A stretch of 64,000 nucleotides of DNA from Paramarasmius palmivorus (lineage: Eukaryota; Basidiomycota; Agaricomycetes; Agaricales; Marasmiaceae): the NCBI GenBank assembly GCA_037176845.1, contig JAYKXP010000184.1:19175-83174 (forward strand). Reading direction: 5' to 3'. This document shows, one piece after another, positions 32,815-45,562 of the stretch. Under the pieces are notes generated by a model. It was not told the DNA's origin. It saw only the letters and a list, made by a program, of their open reading frames with translations, and did not search any database. The position numbers and the translations under genes are program-made. How positions within the stretch are numbered: position 1 is the first letter of the stretch; every line of letters begins with the position of its first letter.

Positions 32815-35800
32815 TTACGGCGAGGACTCTACTTCGACCGCGGAAACAACACGGCGTCGTTTAGGGGGAGGAGGAATTTCCACTGAGTCGCGATCATCAA
32901 ACACCCAATGTTCTTCCACAACACATTCAAAAGCCCACCGAAAGCGTTCACAATCTGCCAATGTAAGATCCAGCCCTTGTCCATACTTGACCTTCTTGCC
33001 TGCACGAATTTTAAGAATTTCTGCCAACACTACCGGGTCTCTCTCCATGTCGGCAAGAAGAAAAGATTCCACTCTCGTAGGTGTCTTCAAGGAGTGCTTT
33101 GCTATTGATGCTGTTTTGACCAAGGCCACCGACTGCTGGACTAGAAATGCTCGAGCGAGGGTGGAAATAGAGACGACTGCAGAGCCCCTTCTGCGAGTGA
33201 CGCTAACAAGCTCGTCAAGACGCTCGATGCACTCGCGACATAGCACACGCATCTCGGCAAACGTTTCCTCCATTTCGGTGAGGAACGCGGATCCCTTTCG
33301 TTCGTATCGGTCAGCAACGAGAATTGTGCCAAATTCCATTAGACTGAACATAGAAAACCACTGTATAAAGCCCTCCATGCACGCGATGCTGGGAACGTGA
33401 TCCACTGCAATAGGCTCGGTGTCGGACTGGCATCTTTCCAGAAACCTTGGACCGGTCTGGGTAATCACGTCGTGCCAATGAACCAGCATCCTCACCAAGA
33501 GGTCATGGAACACAGGGTGGTCCTGGTTGGTGATCTGAAAGTCCCGAAAGAAGGTGTGAATGATGCCCCAAGATGACCTCTCGATACATGTCGCGGAGTA
33601 GAAGTGCGAACCATGACACAGCGAAGGTTCGAGGGTGAACACAATGTGCGGCGTACACGGCAACATGAATCTATAAAGGCAGAATATTAGTGTATTACAA
33701 ACACGAAGTTCAGCGGCACATACAGTCGATCGCCGGACAACAGTAGAACAGCTTTCACGTTTTGCGAGTCAGCACTACTCATGTCAAATTCGAAATGCTC
33801 GAAAGCATTAGCTTGAGACATGAAATCGATATCCGTGTTATCGGGTGACCCAAGAAACACAAGCTTTGCTCCGGACTCCACGTACAATTCCGTGGCGAAA
33901 CCGTTGGCATCGACATGTGAAGGGTGGTGAGCATCGGCAGTGGCCAGCAAATGCCAGTAAATATCACACGCAGGCACATGATTTGGCAAAGACTTGAACC
34001 TCGTGAAGCCAAGGGTATAACGGTGAGAATACAAGTTGCTGGAAACGAGAGGGGTGACAAAGCGGTCGTCCGTGCCAGGTATGTCCAACATGTTCAATAC
34101 TTTGCCATTGCGACCAGCGTGAAATTGAGCGACAACATCCAGGAAAGAGGCGGAAACAACGTGGTCGCTGGGACCTTCTGTATCACCGCGAATTGATAGA
34201 TCTAGTAGATAGCTGACGTGAATAACCAAAAGATCGAACAGGGAAGGGACGGACCATGAACAGCACGTTGACAAGTTGTCGAGCCTAGACGAGATAGGAA
34301 AGCAGCATCGATAGCCACGGGGGTGCCGGCCTTATGAACCACAATATGGTTGTACCTGAGCATCGACGACAGGAGACCTCGATCTGCCGTTAAACGGAAA
34401 CCAGCCTCCGTATACTCCAACACCCCCCCAATCCTAAAAGCCTCTTTCGCAGAACGTTCTATGTGTTCTGTCGCAAGAGCCTCATACCGAAAGTTGGTGA
34501 GCCTGTGCACGTGAGGATGCATGCCACATTGACGTTGGTACAGAGCGGCACGTTCAACCAGTGTATCGAACAAAACGACAGTTTCTCTGGCCTAAGAAAC
34601 CAATTAGGTCACGTACGGCAATACCTGTTGATGCACATACATAAAACGCTGGTTGGTAAACGATGATCGAACCGCTTTGGTTGGCGAACAAGTAGTGTTG
34701 CCCGAGTATACGCTGATAAGGACTAATGAGGGATGCACATATATCACAAAATAAGCACTGACCTTTTTGGTAGTAACAGGAACCAGCGGGCGTGGCACAT
34801 GTTCAGTGAAATCATTTTTAGTAACACCTTCACTTGAAGTTGAAGAGGTCTGCGCTTCGCAAGGATCCACATTGATGGCATCTTCTGTATAAGAGACGAC
34901 AGTACGATCGCGGAGTTTACGATCCGTCTGTGAAGGAGGAGGCGGGGTCTTCTTCTTCCTCTTGCGACTATTTTCCACCGTCACCTCCACACATGGTTCA
35001 TTCTTGTCGACGCATGGCTCGGTTACCACCGGGTCTTGATCTGTCACCACCGCTTGTGGTTCAGTCACCGTGATTGGGTCAGTCATGACCGCGTCTGGGT
35101 CGGTCACCACCACCTCTGGACCAGTGACCACTGCCTCTGGTTCGGTCACCGTGTTTGGATCAATCACTGCCGCATCTGGGTCAGTCACCACTGTGTTTGG
35201 TTCAGTCACCACCACGCTTGGTTCAGTCACCTCGACGCACGGCTCAACCATAGCTAGGACAGGTTCGGGGTCAGTCACCACTGTGTTTGGTTCAGTCACC
35301 ACCACGCTTGGTTCAGTCACCTCGACGCACGGCTCAACCATAGCTAGGACAGGTTCGCCGGGCTCCGGATCGCCGCTTGCATAAGAAATCATTTGTTGAG
35401 AATAGGCATGAATGTCATCAGCGAGCTTGGCCCAATCGAAATCGGGGGGAAACAACAACGGAGCTGACTGCTCTGGGGGAAGAGTATCTGTTGAACAAGT
35501 CTGATTTGACGTCCGACAGCGACAAATTCCTTACTCACCTTGTGCTTCAACAGTGCCCCCGATTCCGGTTGGCAGATCGCTATCGGAAAGAGCAGGAGGT
35601 GGAGAAGACGCAATACCCGCACCTGTAACCGGTGAAAGCGAGTAATCAGAATAGGTGCTATGTTCGAGGCAGAAGGAAAACTCACGAGGGAGGAAGAACG
35701 CTGATTCGCTGCCTGCCCCGTCGAGCAAGGGAAGTGACGCGGTCAAAAATGCCGCCAGGGACTGACTGGACGTTGATACGCCACGCGCCATATGAAACAA

Positions 35801-36954
35801 TTCATTCCACAGAAAAGACTCCACCCTTTTGAGTACTGGTGGACGAATGTTACCAAAATGAAACCAAGCCTAACAATACAAGAAATACAGCAAAAATTTC
35901 TGGTGGGAGTACGTAAAATCCCACCTTCACAAGGCTCAGTCGGCCTGTTTTACACGATGTGGCTGTGAAGTCGCAGAGAAGAATTAGCGGAGATATCGCA
36001 AGGGCGATGAACAAGGGTTGGCGCAGCTGGTATACATCGAGGTCGTCCACGGACTGGAACGCTTGGGTAAAGTCAAGGCATAGCTTTGCATTTTTCGCAT
36101 TCCTAGACAGAGATTTACTGCGAGTGAAGACAACACAAAGCAGGAAACACTTACGAGGTAAGACAATTGTACAGATCCTTGCTGCTGTCAGGAAAGTCCT
36201 TGTTGCCCTGTAAGAGCCAATTCATATAAAAGGCAGCTGCCTCGAAATTGTGGAGTTGCTTGTTGAGGGTAATGGTATCCCTTCTGTCATGCAACGTGTG
36301 CAATTGCCGGAAAGCGGCGTGTAACAGACGACAACCTGGCGTTGTTGCAGCCTCGTCTACGCTCAGGAGGGGAGCAATCACGCCCTGGGGCCTCCGTAAC
36401 TGTTCAGCAACATTCCGTATCATAGCGGGCCAACCACCCTTCTCGTAGAGTGCCGAAATACCAGACTAGGGAGATGTTTACACCAGCTGAACCGAACGCA
36501 AATGCCACTCACCAGCTTCAGTGACTGTTTATCAAAAGAAGACCGAGAAACGGTGGGGTGATCAACCAAAACAAGGTCAGGTCGCAGATGCTGTCCCTCA
36601 ACGGTATCGTCCTCCGAGTGAATCATGGATGCCACATCAAGGAAACGAAACCCAAAAAGCAACGCCATGACGGGACCCGCTGATTTCTGTCGATTCCGGA
36701 CCGAAGACTCGTTGTGAAAGACTGCATTGAACTGGGGATTTGCGCAAGATTCTTGGTAATGCGAGAGAAGAAGCTTCGCCGTGTTCTGACAAAAACGTTA
36801 GAACAATTAGGGAGTATATCAAGCCTCGCACCTTCAGGTCATCAGGCAACATACTCAACCGATGTTTCTCGTCAGCAATAAAAGACGTATACCAAGGCAT
36901 AGATTTCATGAAAGGAGCGGCAGACGGGTCGCGATCTCCATGAAAAGAAGCCAT
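32815..36954 (-). CDS. Gene A2: JmjC-domain protein, iron site intact
   Basis: A multi-exon gene starting MASFHGDRDPSA. Helical N-terminal exons (FGFRFLDVASMIHSE, NWLLQGNKDF, ELFHMARGVSTS) are followed by a disordered linker with VVTEP/VVTDP repeats (about 35,000-35,360). The C-terminal JmjC fold has SHVDANGFATEL (HxD ligands, about 33,920) and, after an intron, MLPCTPHIVFTLEPS and CHGSHFY (distal His). JmjC proteins are Fe(II)/2-oxoglutarate dioxygenases, often histone or RNA/protein demethylases or hydroxylases. A PPPPKRRRV patch near the C-terminus suggests nuclear import. It lies just upstream of the Rep-helicase start on the same strand. The substrate is not known. Confidence 0.75.
35178..35357 (-). 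repeat. 90-bp tandem duplication in A2 linker
   Basis: Two adjacent 90-bp units containing GTGTTTGGTTCAGTCACC (starting at about 35,194 and 35,284) look identical and keep the frame. They encode the VVTEP/VVTDP/AMVEP repeats. Identity suggests a recent slippage or unequal exchange. Confidence 0.85.
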
Positions 36955-37039
36955 GTTGGTACTGGATCAAAAGTGAGGGCCTGAGTGATTGAACAAGACG
37001 GAAGTCACAGCGTGACTTCCGTCACAACGGCTCTTTACC

Positions 37040-38197
37040 ATGATGAACCAGCAAGCAACATCGGATGAGGCACTGCTCCAAGCATTAGAGTTGGTCGTAA
37101 AGAATGTGGACAAGATACAAACGATTCGACGCAACGTCGCTCAAGCAGACGGCACTTTCAGGATCCAACAGCTTGAAGCGGAGATCCAGAGTAAGTCATA
37201 TTCTACCCCAACTGAAAGGACGTTCAATCCGTTATCCTTTATACCAGGATTGAGGAAGGTCAATAGGACCTTGCACGAGACATTGTCCACTATTACCACC
37301 GCAACACCTCAGACCACCGTACCCAGGTACACCAGCAATTGTCAAGCGAGAGCTAGCCGTTGACCGATTGACGCAGCGACTCTTTGGTCTTGACGGTGGA
37401 TGAACGCTATCCCGATGGTTCAGTCCCCTGCACTAGCATGTTCGTGGAAGGAGGTGCGTCCCACGAGGAATAGACGGCACGCAGCTGACCATCATGCGTC
37501 TAGACTGGGCTAAAAAACTGGACAAGCATGCAGAGCTGGTGCTGTCGGTACAAACAGAGGTTACAGGGTTCAGGGTGAGAAGTATCGAGGCGGTAGAGGA
37601 CGAGGGTACAGGAATACTTCGGTACATCGCCGACTGTGTTATGTCCAACGGGATAGACGACCAGATACGCGGTAAGTCCCAAATGGTCCATGAACAAAGA
37701 GACGCACTGAGTCTGGTAGTACTTCCATTCTCACTGACATTCGTAATGGAACACGACGAGGAAAGCGGTGGTCAACATAGTGCTGTCCAATACACACCCG
37801 GAGACCATTCCCACCTGAGCAAAGATCAAAGGCAAAGGCTGAAACAATTCGCAAGCAGTTATACTATCACTCGCCACCAGCTGCCTCTTTTCTATCCATT
37901 CATTCTAGACGTCTTGAGAGACATTGATCATACATCAGAAGTGAGTATCAACTACCAGTCATACATCGTCCCATCTGATCCTGAAATTCATTCAGCCAGA
38001 TTCGCTAGATGCACCGTCACCCATGGTCCAAGAGAACGACGGCGACAAGGAAACGGGAGAAATAAAAAAGTTGACGAAGGTAAAATACTGCCCAACGGTC
38101 CAGAACATATTACTGAACAAAGGCACAGCTAGAATCCCCAGAGTCACCGCCTGACATGGCAGATGAGGAGGATGAGGAGGCAATGGATGAAAACTAG
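37040..38197 (+). CDS. Gene B2: conserved element protein with acidic tail
   Basis: The start is MMNQQATSDEALLQALEL, a short coiled coil. Introns lead to VLTVDERYPDGSVPC and, across the acceptor at 37,506, DWAKKLDKHAELVLS. The next block is SLTFVMEHDEESGG...LPLFYPFILDVL. A final intron (about 38,080-38,137) joins an acidic tail, SPESPPDMADEEDEEAM. It aligns with B1 (4,600-5,687) throughout except the tail. An acidic C-terminal tail is common in ssDNA-binding and chaperone proteins, but that is no proof of role. It is divergent from A2 with only 85 bases between starts, so they probably share a promoter. Hairpin member 2 lies 28 bases past its stop. Confidence 0.6.
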
Positions 38198-38225
38198 ATA
38201 GAGCGATGTAAAGCAGCTTTTTTGA

Positions 38226-38286
38226 CACGTGACGATCACCGGAGGAGATCGTCACATGATGATCTCCTGTGGAGATCGTCACATGA
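38226..38286. repeat. Double palindrome (hairpin family member 2)
   Basis: Two overlapping inverted repeats share the arm GATCGTCACATGA, the first opening CACGTGACGATC. They sit between the end of B2 and the first F-box gene, at the edge of the segment that copy 2 has and copy 1 lacks. Confidence 0.85.
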
Positions 38287-38322
38287 CCTTCAAGTTCAAC
38301 TTACCCACTTCCATCCAACAGA

Positions 38323-39463
38323 ATGCTGGACACCAATGCCGCAAATGTCCAAAAAGAGGTGCACCATCCCGGGAAAACCAGTGTATTAGACGACGATTCA
38401 CTCCTGGCGGTATTGAAAACATCGATATCCCTATTTATCGATAAAGGACAGTCAGTCACACCGTTACTCCTAATGAAAAAAGGCTTCGAGACAGCGTAAG
38501 TCCACCAAATGAGAAGGTCGACGAATAAAGGGGACGCTCATGAGCTTCAGTCTACAGCAGATTCTGTACCGGAGAGTAAAGTTGAGGAACGTAGAACAAC
38601 TGTACCTCTTTGAGGACAGCCTGCGCCAAAAGGATTTCCTCGCAGGATATGTACGACAACTCCGCGTATGTTCTGCTTGCACCCCAGGAGATGTCGATAA
38701 CCCAGCATACACCAATCCATATTATACCAGGATCCCAGGTGCTGTCGCCTTTGTCGTCACCTCAACATCCTCGACAGTGAGGTTCCTCTCTCTAGAGGTT
38801 TCTCAGCATCCTGTTATCATCCACGCATTCAGGACCACTATCTTCCCTCAGCTGACGGTCCTAGAGGTGAACCACTATATGTTGTTGGCGCCTGACGCCA
38901 TTGCAGGGTTCAACCAGGCGCTCATTCGTGGAGTACGTGAAATGGATCCCTCGAGCGAGATACACAGGACATCACAACTGAGTGTTGGCATTCTGCCAGT
39001 ACTACCATGGCCCACCCTCGAGCGTTTAGTTTTGCTATGTGAAGTCACTATCCCAGACTATGCAACCCCCCCGTTCGACTATCGCTACATTACAAAGCCA
39101 ATAGACATTGCGATTGTGCAGGACGGCGGGTTCGACGGCATGTTCAACTACGACCATTTCCTTCGACATCTCAAACTACCACTCAATGTCCAAAGCGCAG
39201 TCCTTGTAGACGAGACATCTCCAGAGTACCTTCGGCAGCACCCAGAGAACCAATGGCATCCCAAAACTCTCATTGTGCCTTACCCGTGGCTACAAGCCAG
39301 CCCCAACAGCACACCACACGCGATGCCTTTGATCTCGAACACCATAGGCTCCGATATCTACAATGAAGAATTCTGGACGAGAGCAAGAGAAGTGGTTATG
39401 AATCGAACGGGCGGTCCGACGTTCCACAATAGCTTAGAAAACTCGTTAGTAATTCAAATGTAA
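38323..39463 (+). CDS. F-box-like protein 1 of array
   Basis: Two exons (38,323-38,495 and 38,551-39,463), about 361 aa, starting MLDTNAANVQKE. The N-terminus has an F-box-like pattern across the intron (LLLMKKGFETA then LQQILYRRVKL). The rest is a leucine-rich alpha/beta region with TVRFLSLEV, FPQLTVLEVNHYMLL and WPTLERLVLL spaced as in fungal F-box proteins that recruit substrates to SCF ubiquitin ligases. It is paralogous to the next two genes (shared VCSACTP/VSSSCMP and YATPPFDYR/TTVPAYDFR). The array occupies the place between B and CD; copy 1 has no F-box gene there. Confidence 0.65.
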
Positions 39464-39657
39464 CATGTCAGTAGTTGACGTACCTTCAGTTCCCAATTTG
39501 GCTTCACCTCGGAATGACACCCGCGAAGAGAAGGTCGCAAACGCCGTCCCATCAGAGATTCGCATAATTTAAATTAGAAGTGACTGAGCTGTCCGAAAGC
39601 TGTCCTGGACGTTAGCGATTTAAAAAGGACAACGGCCAATAGCCCGGGGAATCAACC

Positions 39658-40747
39658 ATGCCGAAAGCAAAGAAAGCAAACCCTCACCGGCCTTCCCCAA
39701 AAACGGCACCGCTGAACTACGACACCACATTGGAAGTATTGAAATGGGCAGTCGAAATGAGGAGACAGGAGAAAAAGCCGTTCATAGGGTTTTTGCTTAT
39801 GCGCGGGGACTATACAAGAGGGTAAGGACATTCGAGCAACGATATAGAACGCAGACTCACCACAAAGTAGGCTGTTGCCAGAGTTATACAAAACCATCAA
39901 GGTCACTACCTCAACGAAAATAGCCAAGCTTCGCAACACACTCGTTGGCAACGCGCTGGTAGCAAGCATGGTCCAGAACATGTTCATCGCGTGCGAGGAC
40001 CGGGCAAATTTGGGTGACGATGAAAACGGTGGTCGTGTAGCAACCCATGTGGGTGATGTTGTTCATGCGATTGCCCCCACAGTCGTCCGACTCACAATCC
40101 GTCTCGAGACCCTGCCGGACGTACTGTACACGCTCAGGGCGATACCTTTTCCTGAGCTCCGGGAAATCCAAGCATCATACTATTACTTCCTCGATATCTC
40201 CACATCCATCAAACTTCATTCGCGTTTGAAGCAGTACTTCCGCGAAGGTCACAGAAACGATCCACCCAAGACGAAGCGACTCACTATCGCCTCTGACCAA
40301 GGAAAATTTCCTCAACTCGAGCGCGTATTCGCAATTTGTGGCCGCGAAGATCTGGAATACCGTGGCACAATCTTCGACATGTCACACTTGAATTCTGTAA
40401 AGGAACTGGTCTTTCTTATGGAATCCCGATCCGGATTCGCCTTCGATGTCAAGTACTACCTGAAGCGACTTGTACCTCCAGCTGATGTGGAGGTGATAGT
40501 GCTCACCAGCTTTCGAGGACCGGCTGTAAAAGTGGTAGAGACGGAGAGGAAGAAATTCGATAGGAGAATTGTGATACCAAGGGTGGGGCCAGACGGGGAA
40601 ATAGCATCTCCCCTGTACTATTATCTCAATGCCAGTCCCCTAGACGACGTATACTGGACACAGCTGAAACGATATGTGCAGAACCGCAAATACACAGTCA
40701 GCCTGTTCCATGCGGAAACGTTCAAGCCCCTTGTACTTGATGTTTAA
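39658..40747 (+). CDS. F-box-like protein 2 of array
   Basis: Two exons (39,658-39,821 and 39,871-40,747), about 346 aa, start MPKAKKANPHRP. The basic leader could be a nuclear signal. The segment GFLLMRGDYTRG then LLPELYKTIKVTTS fits the end of an F-box. The remaining part (VVRLTIRLETLPDVLYTL, FPELREIQASYYYFL) parallels F-box proteins 1 and 3 over its length. The substrate is unknown. It lies in tandem with gene 1 on the plus strand, 195 bases downstream, and converges with gene 3. Confidence 0.6.
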
Positions 40748-40784
40748 ATTACCCGTTCTTCATACAAAGTGTTACACTACAACA

Positions 40785-41872
40785 TTACACGCGCGACTGT
40801 AACAACACGTCTGGACGATTGGGATATAAAGACTTCTCCGAGACCCTTGTCGCTAGAAAGCTTTTCAACTCGACCCAAAACCTCGCCACTCGGGGGGTAA
40901 GACCTGAAGGGAGCACCAGCTCCTCTATACCAACAGCGTCCGGCGAACAGACTCGAAGTAGCTTCCCGTCGGAGACTACTACCAATCGGGCGTGCCAAGC
41001 CCACGGAGCAAGAGACGGTATGTCGAAACGTCCCAAAGAATGCATTAAAGCGAATGCCGCAGCATCAGTGGGCAACTTGACGTGGATAAGGAAGTCGTAT
41101 ACATTGCTATGCCAGCTGGCACCGCTAAGGCGAACGCAAAGGCCATCGAGCCCCCGAAAATGGCGGAAATCGTAGGCTGGCACGGTTGTGCGAGGGAGCC
41201 TGACGTCGTGATGGACTGTGAGGCGACGCAACTTGGGCCAGGGGCGAGACGGCATGTCACCAAGCGATAGGGGAACGCTGCGATGTGTATATTCCAAAGC
41301 ACCTATTTCTGTGTAGTAACGCCTAAGGCTACTGTCCAACTCAACACAGGTATGGGGGTCTAGGAGCAAATGGTGGCTAGCGTCAAGAACAAAGAGCGTC
41401 GGGAACGACAAGGTGCGGAAGGTAGACATAATTCCCAGGTGAAGCCGAGTCTTCAGCACAAGCATCTGCACGGTTGGAGCTGTTGCAGCAATAATGTCAG
41501 AAATGCATGTCGGGATATGACGGTCCTGAGGCAACGTGTAGGCGGGATGCGCTGGATTGAACGGCATGCAACTGCTGCTGACGCCCAAAATTCTGACGAA
41601 TGATCCCAGGGCAGGATTTGAAGCCAGTGTGGAATGAACCTGCGACAACATCAGGACAGAGCCGATCTCGATCTTCTTGTAAAGAACTCGCTGGACACTG
41701 GAAGGCGTTAACACAGACCAAAGGTTCTGGCTGTAAACACTTACAGTAATGTCCAAGCTTTACAAACTCTCGCCAATCCAACGACGAAGGAACCCCTCCT
41801 CCCAACGGACTCTGCAACAAGGGAGAGTATTCGAGCCCATATCGAGTCTTCTATCTTGGCAACGGAAGTCAT
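40785..41872 (-). CDS. F-box protein 3 of array
   Basis: Two exons (41,872-41,745 and 41,697-40,785) with a 47-nt intron, about 346 aa, start MTSVAKIEDS. The F-box is clearest here: ILSLVAESV...LARVCKAWTLL then VQRVLYKKIEIGS. The leucine-rich part includes VQMLVLKTRLHLG, FPTLFVLDASHHLLL and WPKLRRLTVHHDV, matching gene 1. F-box proteins normally act as SCF substrate adaptors. It converges with gene 2, whose end is 37 bases away. It could equally be a passenger captured from the host as element machinery. Confidence 0.7.
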
Positions 41873-42118
41873 AGAGACTCACAGACCGCTGAACGAGCGA
41901 TTTTTATATGGCATCGTATAGGAAGTCCAAGTCATCAGAGAAGCACACAGAGATCAAAATGAGAAGCACGGCGGCAACGCCGTGGCGGGCAACGTTATTG
42001 ACGATCAGGAACCGGACTAAGATCTATTTATCGATGCACACCCAACTAGAACGTCGCTGCAGAATTATATTATATTGCACAGAACACAGATCACCACCAA
42101 AAATCTACACAAACTACA

Positions 42119-45105
42119 CTACTTGGCCTTCTGAACGGGGTCGCTCAAAACGATGGCGAACAACGGGTTAAGCAACAAAGTATGATACTTGGTAGGCGCG
42201 AGTTTGCCAACAAAACCATGAATAGTATGAGCAACAACCACCAAAGAGTTGCGAGGAACTTCAGAAAGCGGAAAAACAGGGAGGTCCATGTAGTTGTCCC
42301 ACTCGGCTGGAGTGAACGTGAAACCCTTCGATCCCGGGGTAGTGCGACCGTCGTAAATGGGAACTGCATATGTTAGTTCCGAAATACAAACTTCAGAAAG
42401 GCGACAAAACTTACTCCCATCATCGAACATACGACAAGCAGGTGCGCCTGGAGCAAAAACGCTGCCCAAGGCACGGCGGATGGGGACTTTCGAGGGCTTA
42501 GCACGAGGCTTAGCACGAAGGTCATCGTCGTCGTCGTCCGGTTCCTCATCCTTTGGGACTGGGAAGGAAATGAGCAAATCAAAGCCGAAAGGGAAGAACA
42601 CACACACCTTTAGGCTCTTTCCTGGTCGAAAACACCAGGGCGTGTTTACGGCACGAGGTATGGAGCATATCAGAAGCAAAATAATCGCCTATATTAGTCT
42701 GGAGAATCTCAAAATCGTTCTCGAAGGGAACGACGTGGAGCTGGCGAGACGGGCCATCCTGAGAAGGAACACCTGACTGCAAATGACTGGCTTTGACCAG
42801 TCCAACAGTGGTGAAGATGGCATTAGACGCTCCTTCGGACGGAGGCAATAGCAAGCAAAACCTCCCAGGTATAAACCCAGTCTTTCGAAGGGGTACTCGG
42901 ACAGGGCTGTACACAGGGGGCGCGGACATGAAGCCTAAGGCCCGGACAAGTTTCCTATAAATCAGTCGTAAAAACAGTTCTATCCGTGAAAGTTACGAGA
43001 ACACTCACTTCTTGCCACCTGCATCCAGGCGTTCCCTGACAGTCGAGTAATTCATAGGCATGAAGCCGTGGAACTCCCCCATATTCAAGGGATGACCAAC
43101 AAAATAGTGACGTTTCATGCTTAGAGAGGCACGGTTTCAGCACAGAGCGCACGAGAGGAGAGTTTGAACTCGCAACACTCACGGAGGCAACCAATCCATG
43201 TCGGCGTACATAGCGCGAAACTTGTCCGGTATACTCTCTTCATCCAACAGACCCGCGTATGGCGCTACAAGGGAAACAGTTACCAAAAGACGCAAACTAT
43301 CATACAAGGAAACACCTACGGGGCTGACCATCTTGAACGTCCACAGGTACCAACGGGAGTTCCTTGTCGATGTTGCGGGATGACACGCGGGCAGGCAGCT
43401 CAGTGGCCTTCCTGAGGAAGTGATAAACAAGGTTAGACCTACATACACTCCAAATCATCGATACATCCTACCCTTTCCCTTTCTTCGGAGTGATTTCAAC
43501 GGGTGGTGACAACGCCTGCAAAGCGTCTCTGTACATTCGCAGTAAGTATTTTCGCTCGAAGAACATAAGACAAGAACGTACTCATCCCATTCAGGGGACA
43601 AACACCTTTTCGAAGAAACGTTGTCCTTGACAGGCGAGCTAGCCAGAACATGAACTCCAATGCACAAGGAAAAAACACAAACAAATGCACCTATGAGAAA
43701 CCGGCAAGGCGTTGTCTACGTCATCTTCGTCATGACAAGGAGACGAAGGTACAGGAGTATCGGACCTCCTAGCAGAAACCAGGTAAGTACAACAAAAGAA
43801 ATAAACGAGAACCAAAAAGACGCACTTTGCCCGAGACCGTGTAGCCGTAACAGGGGAAGGAAGGTCATCATCCTGCGAGCTTAACTCCCTGCATCCGAAA
43901 AAAAATTCATCAAGACCAAAACACACCGGGAAGCAGACCCTACTAACCTCAATGTTAAAGTAGGGGACTCCATCTTGACATCGGGTTTGACGTTAGCAGC
44001 AGCACTATATGAAACAGGACATCAGTCAGTAATCCCGAGCAATGCTACACACAACATACACTTTCTTCTTGCCTTTTCGACGGGCAGCCGAACAGGCAGG
44101 ACGACGGGGCTTGTACGACTCATCAGAATCACTGAAATCAAGAAGGTTAGCTTCCCAATGGAAAAAAAAAGGGAAAAAACACACGATCTAGGCGAAGGAA
44201 CCGGAGTCAGAGTCTCAGCGGCATGCAGAGCATCAAGTCTAAAAGGGTTGCTAAGCATACCGAAGCAAGGCCCTTACTGAAACACATACTTTTTGATAAG
44301 AGAACCGGAAGGGGTGTCGTCGGCGTTGTACCTAGCTTTCTCGGTGGGCTTTGGGCTAGCACCAGACTGTCAGAAACTGAAATGAAGACCAGGACGTAAA
44401 CAAACTCACGTGCGTTGAGGACGAGAAGTCGAAGAGCTGGGGACAACAACGGTCTTGCGCGTCAACGGTGTACGAGGCCTGCCGAATACGTTCAACACTG
44501 ACAAAAGAAAGGCCAAAGCACCGATCACTCACTCGTGGTCAGACTCATTGTCAGACGGTAGAATTTCACCAAACACAAATCCAGGCCGCGATGACACCGA
44601 AACTCGATTCGATCTTTCAGGGAAGAATTCAGCAGGCAGCAAGGAAGGGATAGAAAAGCATATTTACTTCTCGGGAGATGCCGAAGAAGAGACCATCTTA
44701 GTACTCTGGCTTCCCCTTGGCCCAGTATCAAGACGCGCGACTTTCGTCGGGGAAGACCTGGAGGGAATCAAAGGTGAGTCCAAGGCCAAGAAGTAGAAAA
44801 GAAAGAGTATCACTCACTCATTCATAGGACTGGCACTAGGCCTCCGTTTACGCTCATCAAGTGAAACATCGTCGTCAGAGTCTATACCTCCAAACTTCTT
44901 GACGGTGCTAGACCTCTCCTTTGGCGCGATTCCGGAGCTACAGGAATCAGGACACGACATCAAACGACAACAGAAACACGAACCGAACAAACACGACAGA
45001 CCCTTCACTGTCGCTATCAGAAACTGCAAACGCGGAGGATCTGAAGGAACGCATGAGACAACACGGACTGCAAGATGCAAGCGAACAGACGGACTTTTGG
45101 GGCAT
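42119..45105 (-). CDS. Gene CD2: Ser/Asp-rich protein with PC4-like C-terminal domain
   Basis: The start is MPQKSVCSLA at 45,105. Many short exons encode a charged disordered leader (AFAVSDSDSEG, GGIDSDDDVSLDERKRR, SSPCHDEDDVDNA). Folded C-terminal exons follow: LHVVPFENDFEILQTNIGDY, a linker with DDDDDDLRAKPRAKP, then AVPIYDGRTTPGSKGF and WDNYMDLP. The last block resembles the PC4 ssDNA-binding fold (P-KKG-L--W pattern); this is my inference. The gene aligns with CD1 in order, strand and neighbours, being divergent from E. It is not split by a retroelement. In the cell it would be nuclear if the PC4 reading holds. Exon limits in the leader are approximate. Confidence 0.55.
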
Positions 45106-45562
45106 TATGAGGTGAAGAAAGAATGGGCGAGAACACTAGATCAAAGGCGATAGCTTTCATCCAACAGGAGCCCGCCCTTTATAGTTCTCGAGACATAGCT
45201 GTAGAGGAGGAGCTCCGAGGATATTACCGTCAGGAAGGCTACACTGTCTCTCATTCCACCTAAAGAAACGTAACTGAAACAGAATCTGACGTTCTAGTCT
45301 GACAGCACTGACAACACGAATCCTCAAAGTCTTCAGAGTACGTGAAGACAGCGGCGACTCCCGCTATTTTTTTATCTTTTCTTTTTCTTTTTGGCGTCCC
45401 TTCATTTACCAAGCCCTAGGCTTGCAGCCAGATGGAGAATGCGAAGGAATCCACAAGGGGAAAGAAGTTCTACAGTGATGGCAGAGCTGCAATATCACTG
45501 AAGGCGTCAAGACACCCACCGACTCTCAAGCAGGGACCCGCCCTCGCGAAAGCAGCGCTAAG
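45106..45562. other. Intergenic, CD2-E2 divergent promoter region
   Basis: About 460 bases between the divergent starts, with a T-rich tract at 45,367-45,392. The same arrangement occurs in copy 1. No exon or RNA gene was seen. Confidence 0.4.
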
